64,000 nucleotides of DNA from Parasponia andersonii (GCA_002914805.1 JXTB01000027.1:1702256-1766255), one strand, 5' to 3'; positions 39,663-51,159 are shown, numbered from the stretch's first letter. Translations and numbers: made by a program. The notes: generated by a model from the sequence alone, not told the origin.

Positions 39663-40578
39663 CCTATATTTACAGATTTCTGGAAACCTCACTTTAAACA
39701 AACAGTTTCTGCAATCAGGAATAGCTCAAGTTACATTCAGATTCCCCCATTACACTTCTAGCAAGGTACTTGCTTACCTGGTCTCATGCATTTTATACAG
39801 TTAATATATGTATAACGTTTTTGTGCTTTATGTTTATATATGTATGTGTATACATTTACATTTATGTTTGTGTCTTATATTTACCTTACTTGTGTGTGTC
39901 ATATAGCTCAACGTTGTGTATCTCCTTCGACATGCTGCCTTTAGCATGTCCACTGCTCTGCACCGATTCCCTAAGTTTGGCCTTTCAACATCCATCGGCT
40001 CTTCGGGCATCGATTTTGGGATGGAGCTCGGGATCACTAAAACAAGCTTTTTCGGAGTGTTGAATGCAGGCCTTCAAGTAACAAAGCCCTCTTACCAAGC
40101 TACCATACTTCTGTAAGTGTTTTCTTCAATATTAAACAAGAATAACATTAACAACAAACGTTACTAGAATATAATACTATATACCATATCTTTAAACTAT
40201 GATCATGTTCCTTATATTATGATTTAGACCATTATTAAAATTTAAACATATGTACATATATATTTTTTTAGGACCAACAAGGGTGACATGCTAAAGGCAT
40301 CGTACTTTCATAATCTGAGTAAAGCAAAGAATATTTCTGCAGCTATAGAGATGAGTCGATGTCTCTTAACAAAAGAAAACACATTCTTAGCCGGAGGATC
40401 ATGGGGGATTGATCATCTGACGGTTGTGAAGGCCAAAGTTGATAATCATGGAAAGCTCAATACTCTTCTACAGCTCGGTATCTCTAAGAAGGTCCTTTTG
40501 TCAATCTCTGGTGGTTTTGACATAAAGGCCATGGACAGGAAACCTGAAATTGGTTTTGGTATTACACTAAAGCTCTGA
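38658..40578 (+). CDS. Divergent VDAC (mitochondrial porin)-like protein 2, six exons
   Basis: Exons: 38658-38718, 39220-39296, 39434-39550, 39676-39765, 39907-40112, 40272-40578; 285 residues. Exons 1, 3 and 4 have exactly the lengths of those in gene 1 (61, 117 and 90 bases), and exons 2, 5 and 6 differ only by whole codons. The exon 3 donor CAA|GTGGGT was chosen because it preserves this length. The last exon encodes NKGDMLKASY, AGGSWGIDHL, VVKAKVDNHG and TLLQ, ending in LKL, the VDAC C-terminal signature. The start MEKGTRKWPFLLHEF is unlike the usual VDAC N-terminal helix, and GLK is absent. A CT microsatellite (about 39627-39660) lies in intron 3. Probably an outer-membrane beta barrel; whether it conducts is unknown. 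Confidence 0.87.
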
Positions 40579-40799
40579 GTTGAGTGGTTTCTAAAATTGG
40601 TGCCAACTGTTTAAAGTTTGTTAGTAGGAATTTTGAGGTTAATATTACACACATAATCATTAATGGATTTGAACAGTAACTGGTCAGTTGTACCAAACCC
40701 TTGTTCGTTAGTGGCTTCTTATGTCGTTTTCCAGTTCACTTCTTCATTTTTTTTTTTTTTTGAGGTTATTGCGTGTGAAATTATATTGTTGCTCTTTAA

Positions 40800-41075
40800 G
40801 ATTGTCGTCATTTTCCGGTATATGTTGTTTCTTTCTGTTGTCGTTTTATATTGCTGTCGTTTACAAGTTTGTCCTTTTAGGTTATTGTCGTTTCCTCAAT
40901 GTTGTCGTATGCCGATTAATATCGTTTCATTGTGTATTGTTGCGTTTTCTCATTATTGTTGCCCCCATTTATCTCGTTTCCCCATTTTTGTCGTTTTTGA
41001 GTTTTGTGAATAGAGTTGATAATCATGGAAAGCTCGGTTCTCTTTCATAATCATGGAAAGCTTAGTTCTTTTATA
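40800..41075 (+). pseudogene. Repeat array and fragments of a VDAC-like last exon
   Basis: After VDAC-like gene 2, a run of TTGTCGTTT-like words repeats from about 40800 to 41000. It is followed by two short copies of GATAATCATGGAAAGCT (about 41018 and 41046), a sequence of exon 6 of gene 2 (near 40440). These look like by-products of unequal exchange or slippage. They have no coding capacity. Confidence 0.55.
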
Positions 41076-41387
41076 GTCTTTTTTTTGTTTGCTCCATTTC
41101 AGTTATATTAATTTTGTCAAATATATAAGGAAATAAAGATGCCGTTATAATTCTTTGATATATAAGTATTGTTTTCTAAACGAAAAATTGTACATAGTAT
41201 GGGTAGTTAACTAGTTACACACATTCCTCGTGGACGGTCAGTTCAAATCCATTCTTCCAACTAGGTGGAAAAAAAGTTTAGTTACATGTAAATTTTATTT
41301 CATTTTTAGGTTGTATTATTAGATAAATAATCTGACAGTTAAAAAATATACATATTTATTGATTAAAAAAATATCTAGTACCATATA

Positions 41388-41609
41388 TATTAAATCTAAG
41401 TTAAATTAGTTATATATATATATATATATGGGCACTAATCCAGTAAGTATTTTTTTTTTTTACCTAACCATAAGTATCAATTTGGCCAATGAAAATTTAG
41501 CATGTATATTTTTTTATTGTAACAAATAAGAAAGAGAAATGACATTAATAATGCACGTCTTTTTATACACTTCATTATAGCCATAGGTAAAATAAAAAAA
41601 ACCTATCAA

Positions 41610-41653
<44 letters not shown>

Positions 41654-42054
41654 TACAAGTTAATATAAAATTTTCTATGACTATATACAGATAAATTGCG
41701 CTGTAATTCCACGAGAAGGATCAAAGTTGGACGAGGGTGAGGTTCTACGGATTTGTAAGAAAAACCTAGCGACTTTCAAGGTCCCCAAGAAGGTCTTCAT
41801 TACTGACTCCCTACCCAAAACTGCCACCGGGAAGATCCAACGGCGGATCGTGGCAGAGCATTTCCTTGCTCAAATCTCCACCGCCAAGGTNCAGTGATCC
41901 AATAGTTATAATGAAGTACATGAAAAAACGTGCATCATTAATGTTCTTTCTCTATCTTACTTTTTACAGTAAAAAAATGTGCATGTTAAATTTTCATTGG
42001 CCAAATTGATACTTATGCATAGGTAAAAAAAAAAAATACCTACTGGATTGGTAT

Positions 42055-42096
<42 letters not shown>

Positions 42097-42118
42097 CTAA
42101 TTTAACTTAGATTTAAAA
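41388..42118. mobile_element. Long-inverted-repeat element carrying a gene fragment (Pack-type)
   Basis: Arms of about 160 bases (41430-41590 and, inverted, 42056-41896) share ATCCAGTA[AG]GTATTTT, a T-run, TCAATTTGGCCAATGAAAAT and ATTAATRATGCACGT. Outside them AT dinucleotide tracts lie on both sides, and beyond those AAATCTAAGTTAAATTAGTT (41392-41411) recurs inverted at about 42096-42115. The AT tracts therefore seem to sit inside the full inverted repeat. Between the arms is foreign coding DNA (41691-41897). No transposase is present, so movement would have needed a transposase from elsewhere. The related short copy at 9360-9596 shows this is a family. The superfamily (Mutator-like or other) is not settled, because the AT-rich flanks hide any target duplication. 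Confidence 0.8.
41691..41897 (+). pseudogene. AAE3: Captured C-terminal fragment of an AAE3-type oxalyl-CoA synthetase
   Basis: An open stretch of 68 codons without an ATG encodes the end of a plant acyl-activating enzyme: INCAVIPREGS, KKNLATFKVPKKVFITD, LPKTATGKIQRR and VAEHFLAQISTAKV. The PKTATGK segment is the motif with the catalytic lysine of the AMP-binding superfamily, and the wording matches peroxisomal-type/oxalyl-CoA synthetases (AAE3). The TATATACAG just before codon one looks like an intron acceptor, suggesting capture from genomic DNA rather than from mRNA. The stop codon (41895-41897) belongs to the element's right arm, so the true end of the enzyme is missing. Base 41891 is unresolved but falls at a wobble position (Val whichever base). 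The fragment lacks the adenylation core and cannot be an enzyme. Confidence 0.85.
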
Positions 42119-42639
42119 ATATTTACGGCACGTTGAATAAGAATTATCCTCTGTACAAAAACTATTAATAATAGCAAAAAAAAAATTTATAAATATAATA
42201 GCAAACAAAATTAAAATAACGTAAAACAAAAAAGAATTTACTTGTACCCGTTTTTGCTTAAGTGCAAGATTTTGTTTTCTTTAAATGAAAAGCAAATCAG
42301 GTTTTTAAAAAAACCCCTCTGAAAGCTACAACAGTAACAACCAAACTTTTTTTTTTAGTAGTGTTCGAAAACAATTTTAGAAAAGCTGGAAAATAACCAT
42401 ACCGTTTTCAATAAATGGCAAAAAATTTTAGTAGGTGTCCGATAAAAATTTTCATTGTCTACGTATTTTAAATCCATAGAGTTGAATTTGAGTGCCATAC
42501 CAAACATCGCCAGTTTCTCATATAATATATACAGTATAGTATTATTAAAAAAAAAAAAAGGAAAAAAAAATATATTCAAACATCAAAAATCCTTTTTGAC
42601 ACTTTGACTTGCCGCAAACGCAACACACCATTTTCTCTA

Positions 42640-43703
42640 GTATGGTTCATCTGTGGCTGCACTATACAATTACATGGATGCCGTTATTGCCGCTGAATTT
42701 GTTGCATCGTCACAACTCACAAGCGGGTTTGTCTATTAGCACTTCTTGTATTTCATGTATATATTAACTCTTCCAATATTGCAATTATTGTTCCATAATT
42801 GGCAAAAGCTTCATTCAGAGTCCCTAATTACAGACGTACAAATGTACCACATTCCTTTTTCAGTAGTCATTTGTCAATAGTATTGATCTGAATACACGTA
42901 GTCATACATATTATATACATACAAGATATGCATATGTTTTGTATGTAGGTATCTGCGATATTACCTCATTTATATGCATTATGTAAATATCTTTCGTCTC
43001 TGCACTTTCTGCTTAGTTGTTTCCTCGCTGTTCACACTCGTCATTGCCACTTTGACAAGCTAATTGGTTAACCTTCACACAAAAACTGGTAAAGTAACTT
43101 GTGCGTCTGAATTTCGGTTCGGTTTTTGTTTGTCCATCGACATGCTACCTTGGGCGGCCACTGCGCTGAATGGGTTCCGACAATTAGCCTTTCAGCAATG
43201 CATTTGGCAAGGAAATTACTTCAAGAAATGTTCCTCATTGTGGGATGTAGGCATTCAAGCATCAAAACCAACTCGGGAAACCTCCATTTTCCTGTAGGTG
43301 TTTTCACATGGAAGAAGAATAGCAATTACAAGAAAAGTTACAAGTACAAACTATAGCTCAATGAAAGTAGTTTACAATATATCATATGATTTGGACAACT
43401 CTATTTGGTGATATCGCATTAACAAAAAAGACTGACGTCTTTGAAAATTTTAGTTACAAAAATAGTTACATTGGCCAGCTTAATTTGGAAATGTAGCATA
43501 ATATCGTAAGATGCTGGATCTATAGCAACCAGGGTGACCTTCTAAGGGCATCAAATTTTCATAATATGGATATAGAGAACAAGACTTCTTCATCAGTAGC
43601 AATAACCTAAACCCTCCTGAGGCATAAAATGAAATATAAGGCATATGTATCAATCCCAAGTGAATTGGAATTGGTTTTACTATAGTTCTAGAGCTTAGGG
43701 TGG
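42640..43703 (+). pseudogene. Decayed third VDAC-like copy
   Basis: Pieces align in order with the two intact copies. An exon 3-like segment at about 42640-42735 encodes SVAALYNYMDAVIAAEF. An exon 4-like segment at about 42790-42845 encodes AKASFRVPNYR. An exon 5-like segment at about 43122-43294 ends in SIFL before a GTAGGT donor. An exon 6-like segment at about 43527-43703 encodes NQGDLLRASNFHN. The exon 6 relic has an in-frame stop and lacks most of the middle of the exon. Exons 1 and 2 were not found. The reading frame is broken, so no porin can be made. Confidence 0.78.
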
Positions 43704-44150
43704 TTCCTAAAACAGATGGAACTGTTTAAACTTGTGAGTAGAAAGTATGAGATACATCTTACAGTTTCAGATAATATCTTTATGCATAAATTGGTCAACT
43801 GAACCAAACAACAACTAAAGTACTTTCAAAGGAAGGAAACTTCAAATTTTCAAGTGCTGTTCTGCATCTCCAATAGTTCAAGCAAAATCCTCGAGTACTT
43901 CTCTTGAACCTTGCCATAATCCACAAGTATTCTTATTCTGTGAATTTACACCCTTTTCCTTTTTTTTTTCCTTTTTCTTTTTTCAATGATTTGATTTCAA
44001 CCTACATCATCAAAAATATATATACCCTTTGCTGGAAACTAGAGTTAAACGACGACGGACTTGCTTTCTCGTCTAGAAAACCAGCAAGCAAATCAAGAAG
44101 CTCTTAAAATAAATAAAGCACCTGATTGACTGCAATGGAATATGCTCAAA

Positions 44151-44917
44151 TCACTTGCTAGACTGGAACCTAGTGCACCATTTTATTAGAAGCTCTTCGA
44201 TACTGGCATCCATTCGGGTCCCAATTCCGCCCCAGACCAACATATGGGAAAGGTCACCAAATGTCGAACCCGTCACTTCGTGCACCACCTTGAAACCAAT
44301 TCTTCTATAGAACCTGACAAGCTGACAAAACAAAAAAAAAGCCAAAGAAAAGAAAAAATCTTTTAGCCACCGAAAACGGCAAGTCTCCGCCGTACTTTTT
44401 TCAAGCATACAGATTTTACAGAATACAGAAGAAAAGAACAAGTTAAATGAAAAGAGAGGACCTTCCGATGGTAAAGATCAGAATCGTTGATTGCCAGCAA
44501 CTCAGCCGTTCTACAACCACAGTCATACCCGTAACGAATGGCGATGGCTCCAATAAACAAACCAATTCCAAAGATAGACTTCTCCATTCCCAGAGTCTCT
44601 CTCTGCAGCCTAATAGAATCCAAGTGAAGGATTCTCCCGCCCAGCCAGACCCTTATGATTCCTTCTGCCCTCCCAAGCTCGCTCTTCGTTTCCAAGCTCT
44701 TGGCCGTGATTCTGAAAAAGGGTCCCAGAGTTTGTAGCCGAAGGTCCAGTTTCTGGGCTCTTGAGGTCTCCAGTATTTCCGCCATGGTTGGTGCTGTGGC
44801 TGCAAGGCTGTCTCCGCTATTCCCATATGGCGAGTAGACAAGTGAAGGTTGGGGGGTTCTCAGATTTTCCATGGACAATTTTGGACTTGGGATTGAAATC
44901 GAGGATGCTAGTTCCAT
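44151..44917 (-). CDS. GNAT-like acetyltransferase family protein, two exons
   Basis: Exons (minus strand): 44917-44462 and 44321-44151; the intron is GT-AG and phase 0, giving 208 residues. The C-terminal half carries the best family clue: GCRTAELLAINDSDLYH, then LVRFYRRIGFKVV, the beta4-alpha4-beta5 pattern with Tyr and Phe that closes the GCN5-related N-acetyltransferase fold, followed by MLVWGGIGTRMDA. The acetyl-CoA pyrophosphate loop (R/Q-x-x-G-x-G/A) is not present in canonical form; residues near the LGMEKSIFGIG segment occupy that place. Substrate unknown. The first ~45 residues are Ser/Pro-rich and could be a transit peptide, but this is uncertain. The gene reads in the same direction as polymerase kappa, about 500 bases beyond its stop codon. 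Confidence 0.72.
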
Positions 44918-45420
44918 ACTTTTTTCCCTCCCAATTTGGGTTTTGCTGAATGATGAGTTATCCTTACGCTGGAAGAGGAAGGTTCATGGTGAGGAGACGT
45001 GGCATCTAGATCACCACCCAGAATCCCATATAAGAGGATGCAGTTTTATATCCTCCATATAGCAAAAGACAGTTTCAACCTCGATAGTTATATTCTCGTA
45101 CCTTCTTGCCAAGTAAAAATTTCCATGGTTTAAGGGTGTGTACTTTGCATCCCACGAAAATGCATATTTGTTCTTTCTTTTGAGGTGGATGAACATGGAA
45201 AATTATTAATTATTTAAGGGTTCAAATTAGAACCCAAATATTTTCGTTTCACATATTTTACATGATTATACCAGAGTGTCACAAGTTACAACCCGATTGG
45301 GACTATTAAATAGCAATAATACAGCAACGGACGTCCGAAAAATTGCTGAGACATAACTATGTACAGTACAAGGCTGAGACATAACTATACAGAACGAGCA
45401 CAACAAATAAAAATTTTATG

Positions 45421-48400
45421 CTAGAAGTTCTGATTGCTCTTAATAAAGAATAGATCGATGGGTATATGTCTGCCTTCTTTTGGAGACGACTTGCGCTTCT
45501 TGCGCTGGCTTTGGCTCACAATGTGATCCTTACAAACGACTCTGAGAGGATTCAGGTACAAAAAGAAAAACATTAATAAAGAACGCAACCAAAAATGTTT
45601 TATCAACATAAATAAAGAATGTAACCTAAAATCTCTCGAAACAGCTACTATGGAGCCAAGGAGCACAACTAAAAGTAAAAAAGATGGAATACAGCTTGAT
45701 GACTCATCATATGAATGGCTCTAGATAAGTTTTAAAGAATTTAACCTAAAATCTCTCGAAACAGCTACTATGGAGCCAAGTAGCACAACTAAAAGTAAAA
45801 AAGGTGGAATACAGCTTGATGACTGATCATATGAATGACTCTAGATAAGTTTTAAGTTTAATATGCTGGAAATCAAGGGGGAAAAGGTATATTCACTATT
45901 ATTCCACTGCAAACAGGTATCAATTGCTTACGTATGATTGACAATGCAAAGGGACTCCTTTTATCTGTATGCTTAATAGAAAACAAAAATATTTTAGAAT
46001 TCACAAGGCAAAAGAAGAATATCATTCTGAAATCATTCAAAGGCTACGTAAAGACAGTTTTACACTCGAGATAACTCTCACCACAGCTTAAATTTGAGGA
46101 TATAAAATAATACCTCTGCCTCAGATTAGAACTTCTAAACACGGTGCTAGATTCCCCTTTCTGAAGCTTCTCAGCAAGATGAAAATCACAGTGCTCTTGT
46201 CTTTCCTCAACAAAATCTGGTGGCATCTCTATCCCACATATTGAACACTTGTAGTCATTCACCCATAGAAATAACTCTCTTTGACCGGATGAAGAGACTG
46301 CCTCAGCCTCGCCCTCCAGGAGGCTAGCTCCATTAGTCACTGTGTTCAGGCAACTGGTGCCCTCAAGCTGCAGGAAGAGAACACACTGCTAAAAATGATT
46401 CTAACACCCCATCCCTGATATTCTTCTCATTCCATGTTGGAAAGAAACTTATTAGCAAGTTTTTTGAATTTTGATAATTTTATTATACAGTAAGCATCCT
46501 CAACCAGATCAGGGATTCTCACTGAGGCATATTCTTGAATATGAAAGCTCATAAATGGCTGAACAAAAGGCCTTTTTTAACATCAACTTGCAAGGACTAC
46601 TCTGTAAATAACAAATTTTATTATCAACCAATATGATCAGCCATCATACAGCCTTTCATCACGTACTTACCTTGTCTGCAGTTACATCACTTGAAGGATT
46701 ATGAAATGTCTCCATTTCAGCAGCATTACTGTCAAAAGTACAGTTATCACCATTAAGTTCAGAAGAATGATTGCTATCCAGATGATCTCTATGACTATGA
46801 CGTGTCTCATGACTGCCAGTAAATGAATCAGATTTTTCTTTATTCACAAAGTAATCACTGATGTCGTGAGCCTCATGGCCAAAGGATCTTTGCTCGTCCA
46901 CATCTTTGCCAGAAGCATCTCCTGATACCATGAAGTGGGTAAGAGTTTTCTGGGTAGGATCAAGTGGAACACCATCCCTCTCTTCATTTAAATGAGACAT
47001 CCGCAAGCCTGACACCAGAGAACAAGCCAATATCAAAGTTCTATTAAAATCAAACTCCTATAAGATGCAATGATTTTCTTAACATTCCTAACCCCATCAA
47101 TGTGCACAAAAACAAATTAATCACATGTATACATGATTATGAGCAAATGCATCATGCATATAGAGTGTAAACCATGTACATGCCCACAGCCCACCTATCA
47201 GCCGTAATGAAATAGGAAGTTCAGCCTTCAGCAGCTTTGACGCATGCTTTAAAATATCCTTGCTTGCACAAATGTGTTTTTGCGAAGTCACAGCTCTTGA
47301 TCGAAGCTGTAGATTACAGATTGTCGTTCAAATTTATAGCATGAGAATCACATCAGTAAAATTTTATTGCAAGCTGGTGAAAAAGCATATGGTGTACCTC
47401 AAATGCTGCCGTTTTTAGTTTAAGAGTCAATGTACGCCCACAAAGACCTTCTTTTTGCATGTCAGTCGATAGCATTTCTGCAATTTCCTCTGCAATCATA
47501 AAGCTTAAAATCTTACTTGTTGAGGATATTGAAACAGTATCTTAAATATTTGTTGATTCTATGTATAAATTAGTTGAATGATTCTTTTTAAAACTCCAAG
47601 GGTCAGGTAAAGACAACATAGACAAATTATCAGGCTCCAATGTATGAGCTTGGATTCAAAAGTCAAAATTAAACATTCTGACTTAAAAATTGATCAAATA
47701 ATACCAATGAACAATAGTACTGATGCTAATCCCGTTAAATACGACAACGTAATTCCGTATCCAGCTAAGCTCTATTTAGAATCTTATAATAGCCAAGACA
47801 TTTGAACCACTGACCATAGTAGAATGATTATATGCTTTAAAAGACTTGTAACCAATGAAACTGAAACCGCCAAAACAGAGCACGTCATATAAGAATCACG
47901 ATACCATCTGACCTCAAATTCCCCAACATGAAATAAAATGAATAAAGCACTAATTACCTAACTTGCGATAAAGCAGTGTTTCATCCCCTGTGGCAGAAAA
48001 TGTTCTCTCATTGCTAATACTTTTTTGCAATCTGACTTCAGGTGTATCTGTCCTTCCAAGCCCAAGTCCCACAGAGAGAAAAAATTCTGCAACAGTTCGG
48101 CAATATGGCAATGGTCCACATGGTAAGTCATATAGAAGTAAAAATTTAAAAGGAACGAAAAGGGTAAAAACCTGCTGTAGATTGAGAAAACAGGGCACAG
48201 ATATAACTGCCCTTTTGCAGCATCTCCTCACATGTATTAATTCCCAAGGCATCGCTTAAGATGTGTTCAGTGACTTTACCAATGCCTCCAATCTGTGCTT
48301 AGAGTTCACCATGATATGTTTAGTGACTTTATCAGGTTGTAATATGTAGAAACAACTTCATAAGCATATAAAAGAGGCTCTTTGTGAACCACTTTGCATT

Positions 48401-50912
48401 GCACTTGATGAGCAAAAATCATTCTACCTTCCGCACAGGAAGTGATGATATAAATGTCATCACAGCCATCCGGTTATTCGGTAAAACAAACTGTCCATTT
48501 GGCTTGTTTATATCAGAGCAAACCTGTGAACCAATATTGAGGAGAAAATTCATATCATACAGTTATGCCTACGAGAACACACAGTTTGACTTACTTAAGA
48601 GAAAAACCTAACTAAATTTGAACAGATGCAATCTGCAGAATTAACAACTAGAACAAGATATATATACATATATAATATATATATATATATGTAGAGAGAG
48701 AGAGAGAGAATGAAAATTAATGAGTTAGACAGGAACTTCTTATAATTGGTGGGGACATTTGAATCATAAATCATTGCACTTATGAGGATTAAGTGCTCCT
48801 GAATCAACAAGCATACAAACTTAAAAGTCGTAACCCTGTTCCTTTTCCTGTAGTATCATAACTGATTGTTCATTATGATCCAGCAATATTCTCATGTAGA
48901 TTCTAAACATTCCTGATTTTCAAGTCGTCCAACTCGTAGTCCTCATCTTAGCATTTCCTTTCTCTCCTTAGGAAAATAAAATGTGGTCAGCTTCAAGACC
49001 ACAACCTTTCACTCACACGACACTTCATATATACTCTAAATATGACTTCAAAACCTTAGAAGCACATAATCCAATTATTGCGAATTTCCCATATTACAGA
49101 AAGTTATTACTCTCTTCAAGAACAAAAGTGGTTCATTTTTTCTTAAATGTCACCAACATTATTCTTCCAAAAGTGTACGGGAGGTGAAAAAACTAAATAA
49201 ATAAATAAATAAAAGAAAGAAAACATTAGGCATGATTGCAAATATTTTTAGGCAGAAAGGTAATATCCACATTTCTACCACTCAATTTTCTGAAAGCAAT
49301 TGAATACAACTTGGTCCGTGAATAGCTAGAGAAACCTTGGCAAGCAGACGATTTGCTGCAACTCCAGCACTACATGTAAGACCAGTCTCTTCAAATACGC
49401 TGGCTCTGATTTCTTTGGCAATCTTCAAAAGAAGTCAAAGCTAAACTAAGAAAGACGCAAAAGGGGAAAAAAAAAGCATGTGAACAAACAATGAAAGAGA
49501 CGTAAATTTTTTATACTTCTTCACCAGTAACGCCCTTTTCTTTGCAGACGTCAGTTACATTGAGGTAGGCTTCATCTAAACTAGCAGCCATGAAATTAGG
49601 ATCATACTTCTGGAAAACTAACGACAAAAAATAGGAAAATTTGAAAAAGTGAGCAATTGGTACAGAGATCTTCTTTTAAACACAACCTGTAAAGCATAAG
49701 TCGGAAAGCCAAAAGCCTGACCTTTTCTCGTTAAATCACTATAATACGTATACTTTTTGAAATCTGTCGGAGCAAAAATTAACTCTGGACATAATTTACG
49801 AGCAATGAAACCAGGCATTGCGGCACGAACTCCAAATTTCCGCGCCTGCAATGTGAGCCATGAATTATCCCAACATACATTTTTAAATAGACCTGAGACA
49901 AGTGCAGTTTTGTTCTAATCCATATCTAAATGGAGTTTTAAAAGATAGGGGGAAAAGAGAAAGACCGAAAAAAGAGACATCAAGAAGTTCCGCAATAATC
50001 TCCTTGAAGTTCATTCACAAGGCAATTCAAACCTCATAATTAGCTGTGGAGATCATAGACATACTGCCGACTGCCATGGGCTTTCCCTCTAATGAAGGAT
50101 TGCTTAACGTTTCGACAGCCGCATAAAACGCGTCCATATCAACATGTAGCCAAATTCTTGACAGGTTACGTGCAGCTTCTAGCTCTAAAATTCTTTTTTC
50201 CGCAACCTGGAGTAAGATAACGAACTAATCCATAAATGTCTGCCCAACAAAGCCACCACATAGTAATGTCCAATAAGGATTGTGCAAAGAAACAAACAAC
50301 AATTTCACTCGTCACCCAGTAATGTGAATTCAATCTCTTTTTTAACTTCAGTATTGGCTTATTTCATTCTCTACAATTCAGTCTCAAACTCATATATTGC
50401 AAAACATAACACACAAAAATTCAAATTCACACCAATGACACAGAAATTGAACTTGAGGATCAAATAATGTACCATCTGAAAATGAGATATATCGGTGGCG
50501 GTAAGCTTGGCGCACCGAGCACGCATAGTTTCGATCTTCTGCCTGATGAAAGCCTCTTTCCGCTCCTCGTTCTCGAAGTACTTGGACCCTTTGCTCATTT
50601 CATACACAATTCGCTGGACTTTCTCCTTGTCAACTCCATCCATACCTTAAAATCCATACCAAAAATTCATTCAATGATATGAAAAAACAGACCGCAAAAT
50701 GAAACCGGAAAAGGACTTGGTACCATAACCAAGTCAATTAAGCTGGAAATTTTATGGTCTAAAATTAGAACGTATAACCCTAGATTCATTTCTACGCTAC
50801 CAGATGAAGGATGGGAGGGAGACGAGAGCTTACCAGCCTTGGCGTTGGTGTAAACGGTGTGATAAGACTGCCATGGCCGAGCAGTGTCGCTTGAGGTCTC
50901 GCTCTTAGCCAT
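45421..50912 (-). CDS. POLK: DNA polymerase kappa (Y family), 14 exons, with a one-base frameshift
   Basis: Exons (minus strand): 50912-50834, 50645-50473, 50207-50033, 49845-49722, 49617-49517, 49422-49336, 48523-48428, 48292-48172, 48086-47958, 47489-47398, 47306-47195, 47008-46671, 46367-46114, 45541-45421. It is a translesion polymerase that extends from or bypasses damaged bases in the nucleus. Numbering on a frame that ignores the surplus base (666 residues): N-clasp 1-100, catalytic DMDAFYA from 107, NYEARKFGVRAAMPG about 140-155, SLDEAYL with catalytic D198/E199, fingers/palm to about 280, thumb and little finger to about 440, a CCHH ubiquitin-binding finger (C583, C586, H601, H605), nuclear signal RKKRK 640-644, and a PCNA-binding-like IDLFF 655-659. 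Exon 3 has 175 bases where phase requires 174: a CC (50160-50161) replaces a single C after the RNLS codons, leading to TGA at 50139-50141. As written the gene is broken; everything else is intact and in phase. Confidence 0.93.
45613..45852. repeat. Tandem 120-bp duplication in the last POLK intron
   Basis: AACCTAAAATCTCTCGAAAC starts at 45623 and again at 45743. The following ~120 bases are almost identical, with a few substitutions (for example AGGAGC/AGTAGC and GACTCATC/GACTGATC). The array lies in the intron between the last two exons and does not touch the splice sites. Confidence 0.92.
48660..48708. repeat. AT/AG compound microsatellite in a POLK intron
   Basis: AT-rich dinucleotide tracts pass into an AG run in the 0.8-kb intron between exons 6 and 7. 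Confidence 0.85.
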
Positions 50913-51131
50913 GTTACCCGAATTGCTTGCTCTGCAAGATGAAGAATAAGGCTGAGATCTGTTGCAACTAATATATTCACGAGAGAGAGAGAGAGAGCGC
51001 GCCAAAATTTTGGAAGTGGAAAGAAAAATTAGACTAGAGCAAGGGATGTGAATTTCACTTTAAAAGGGCACTGGCCCGAATAAGGACAGGTTTTTACTCT
51101 TATAAACAGTTTCCTATTTAATATCTTAGGT

Positions 51132-51157
51132 GACGAGACGAGACGAGACGAGACGAA
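51132..51157 (+). repeat. Pentanucleotide microsatellite GACGA, five units
   Basis: Five successive GACGA units lie about 220 bases upstream of the POLK start codon, in its likely promoter or 5' leader. Confidence 0.9.
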
Positions 51158-51159
51158 TT

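Noticed and set aside
44447..45062. Several plus-strand frames opposite the GNAT-like gene
   Set aside because: Antisense shadows of the minus-strand exon; only the minus strand gives a family pattern.
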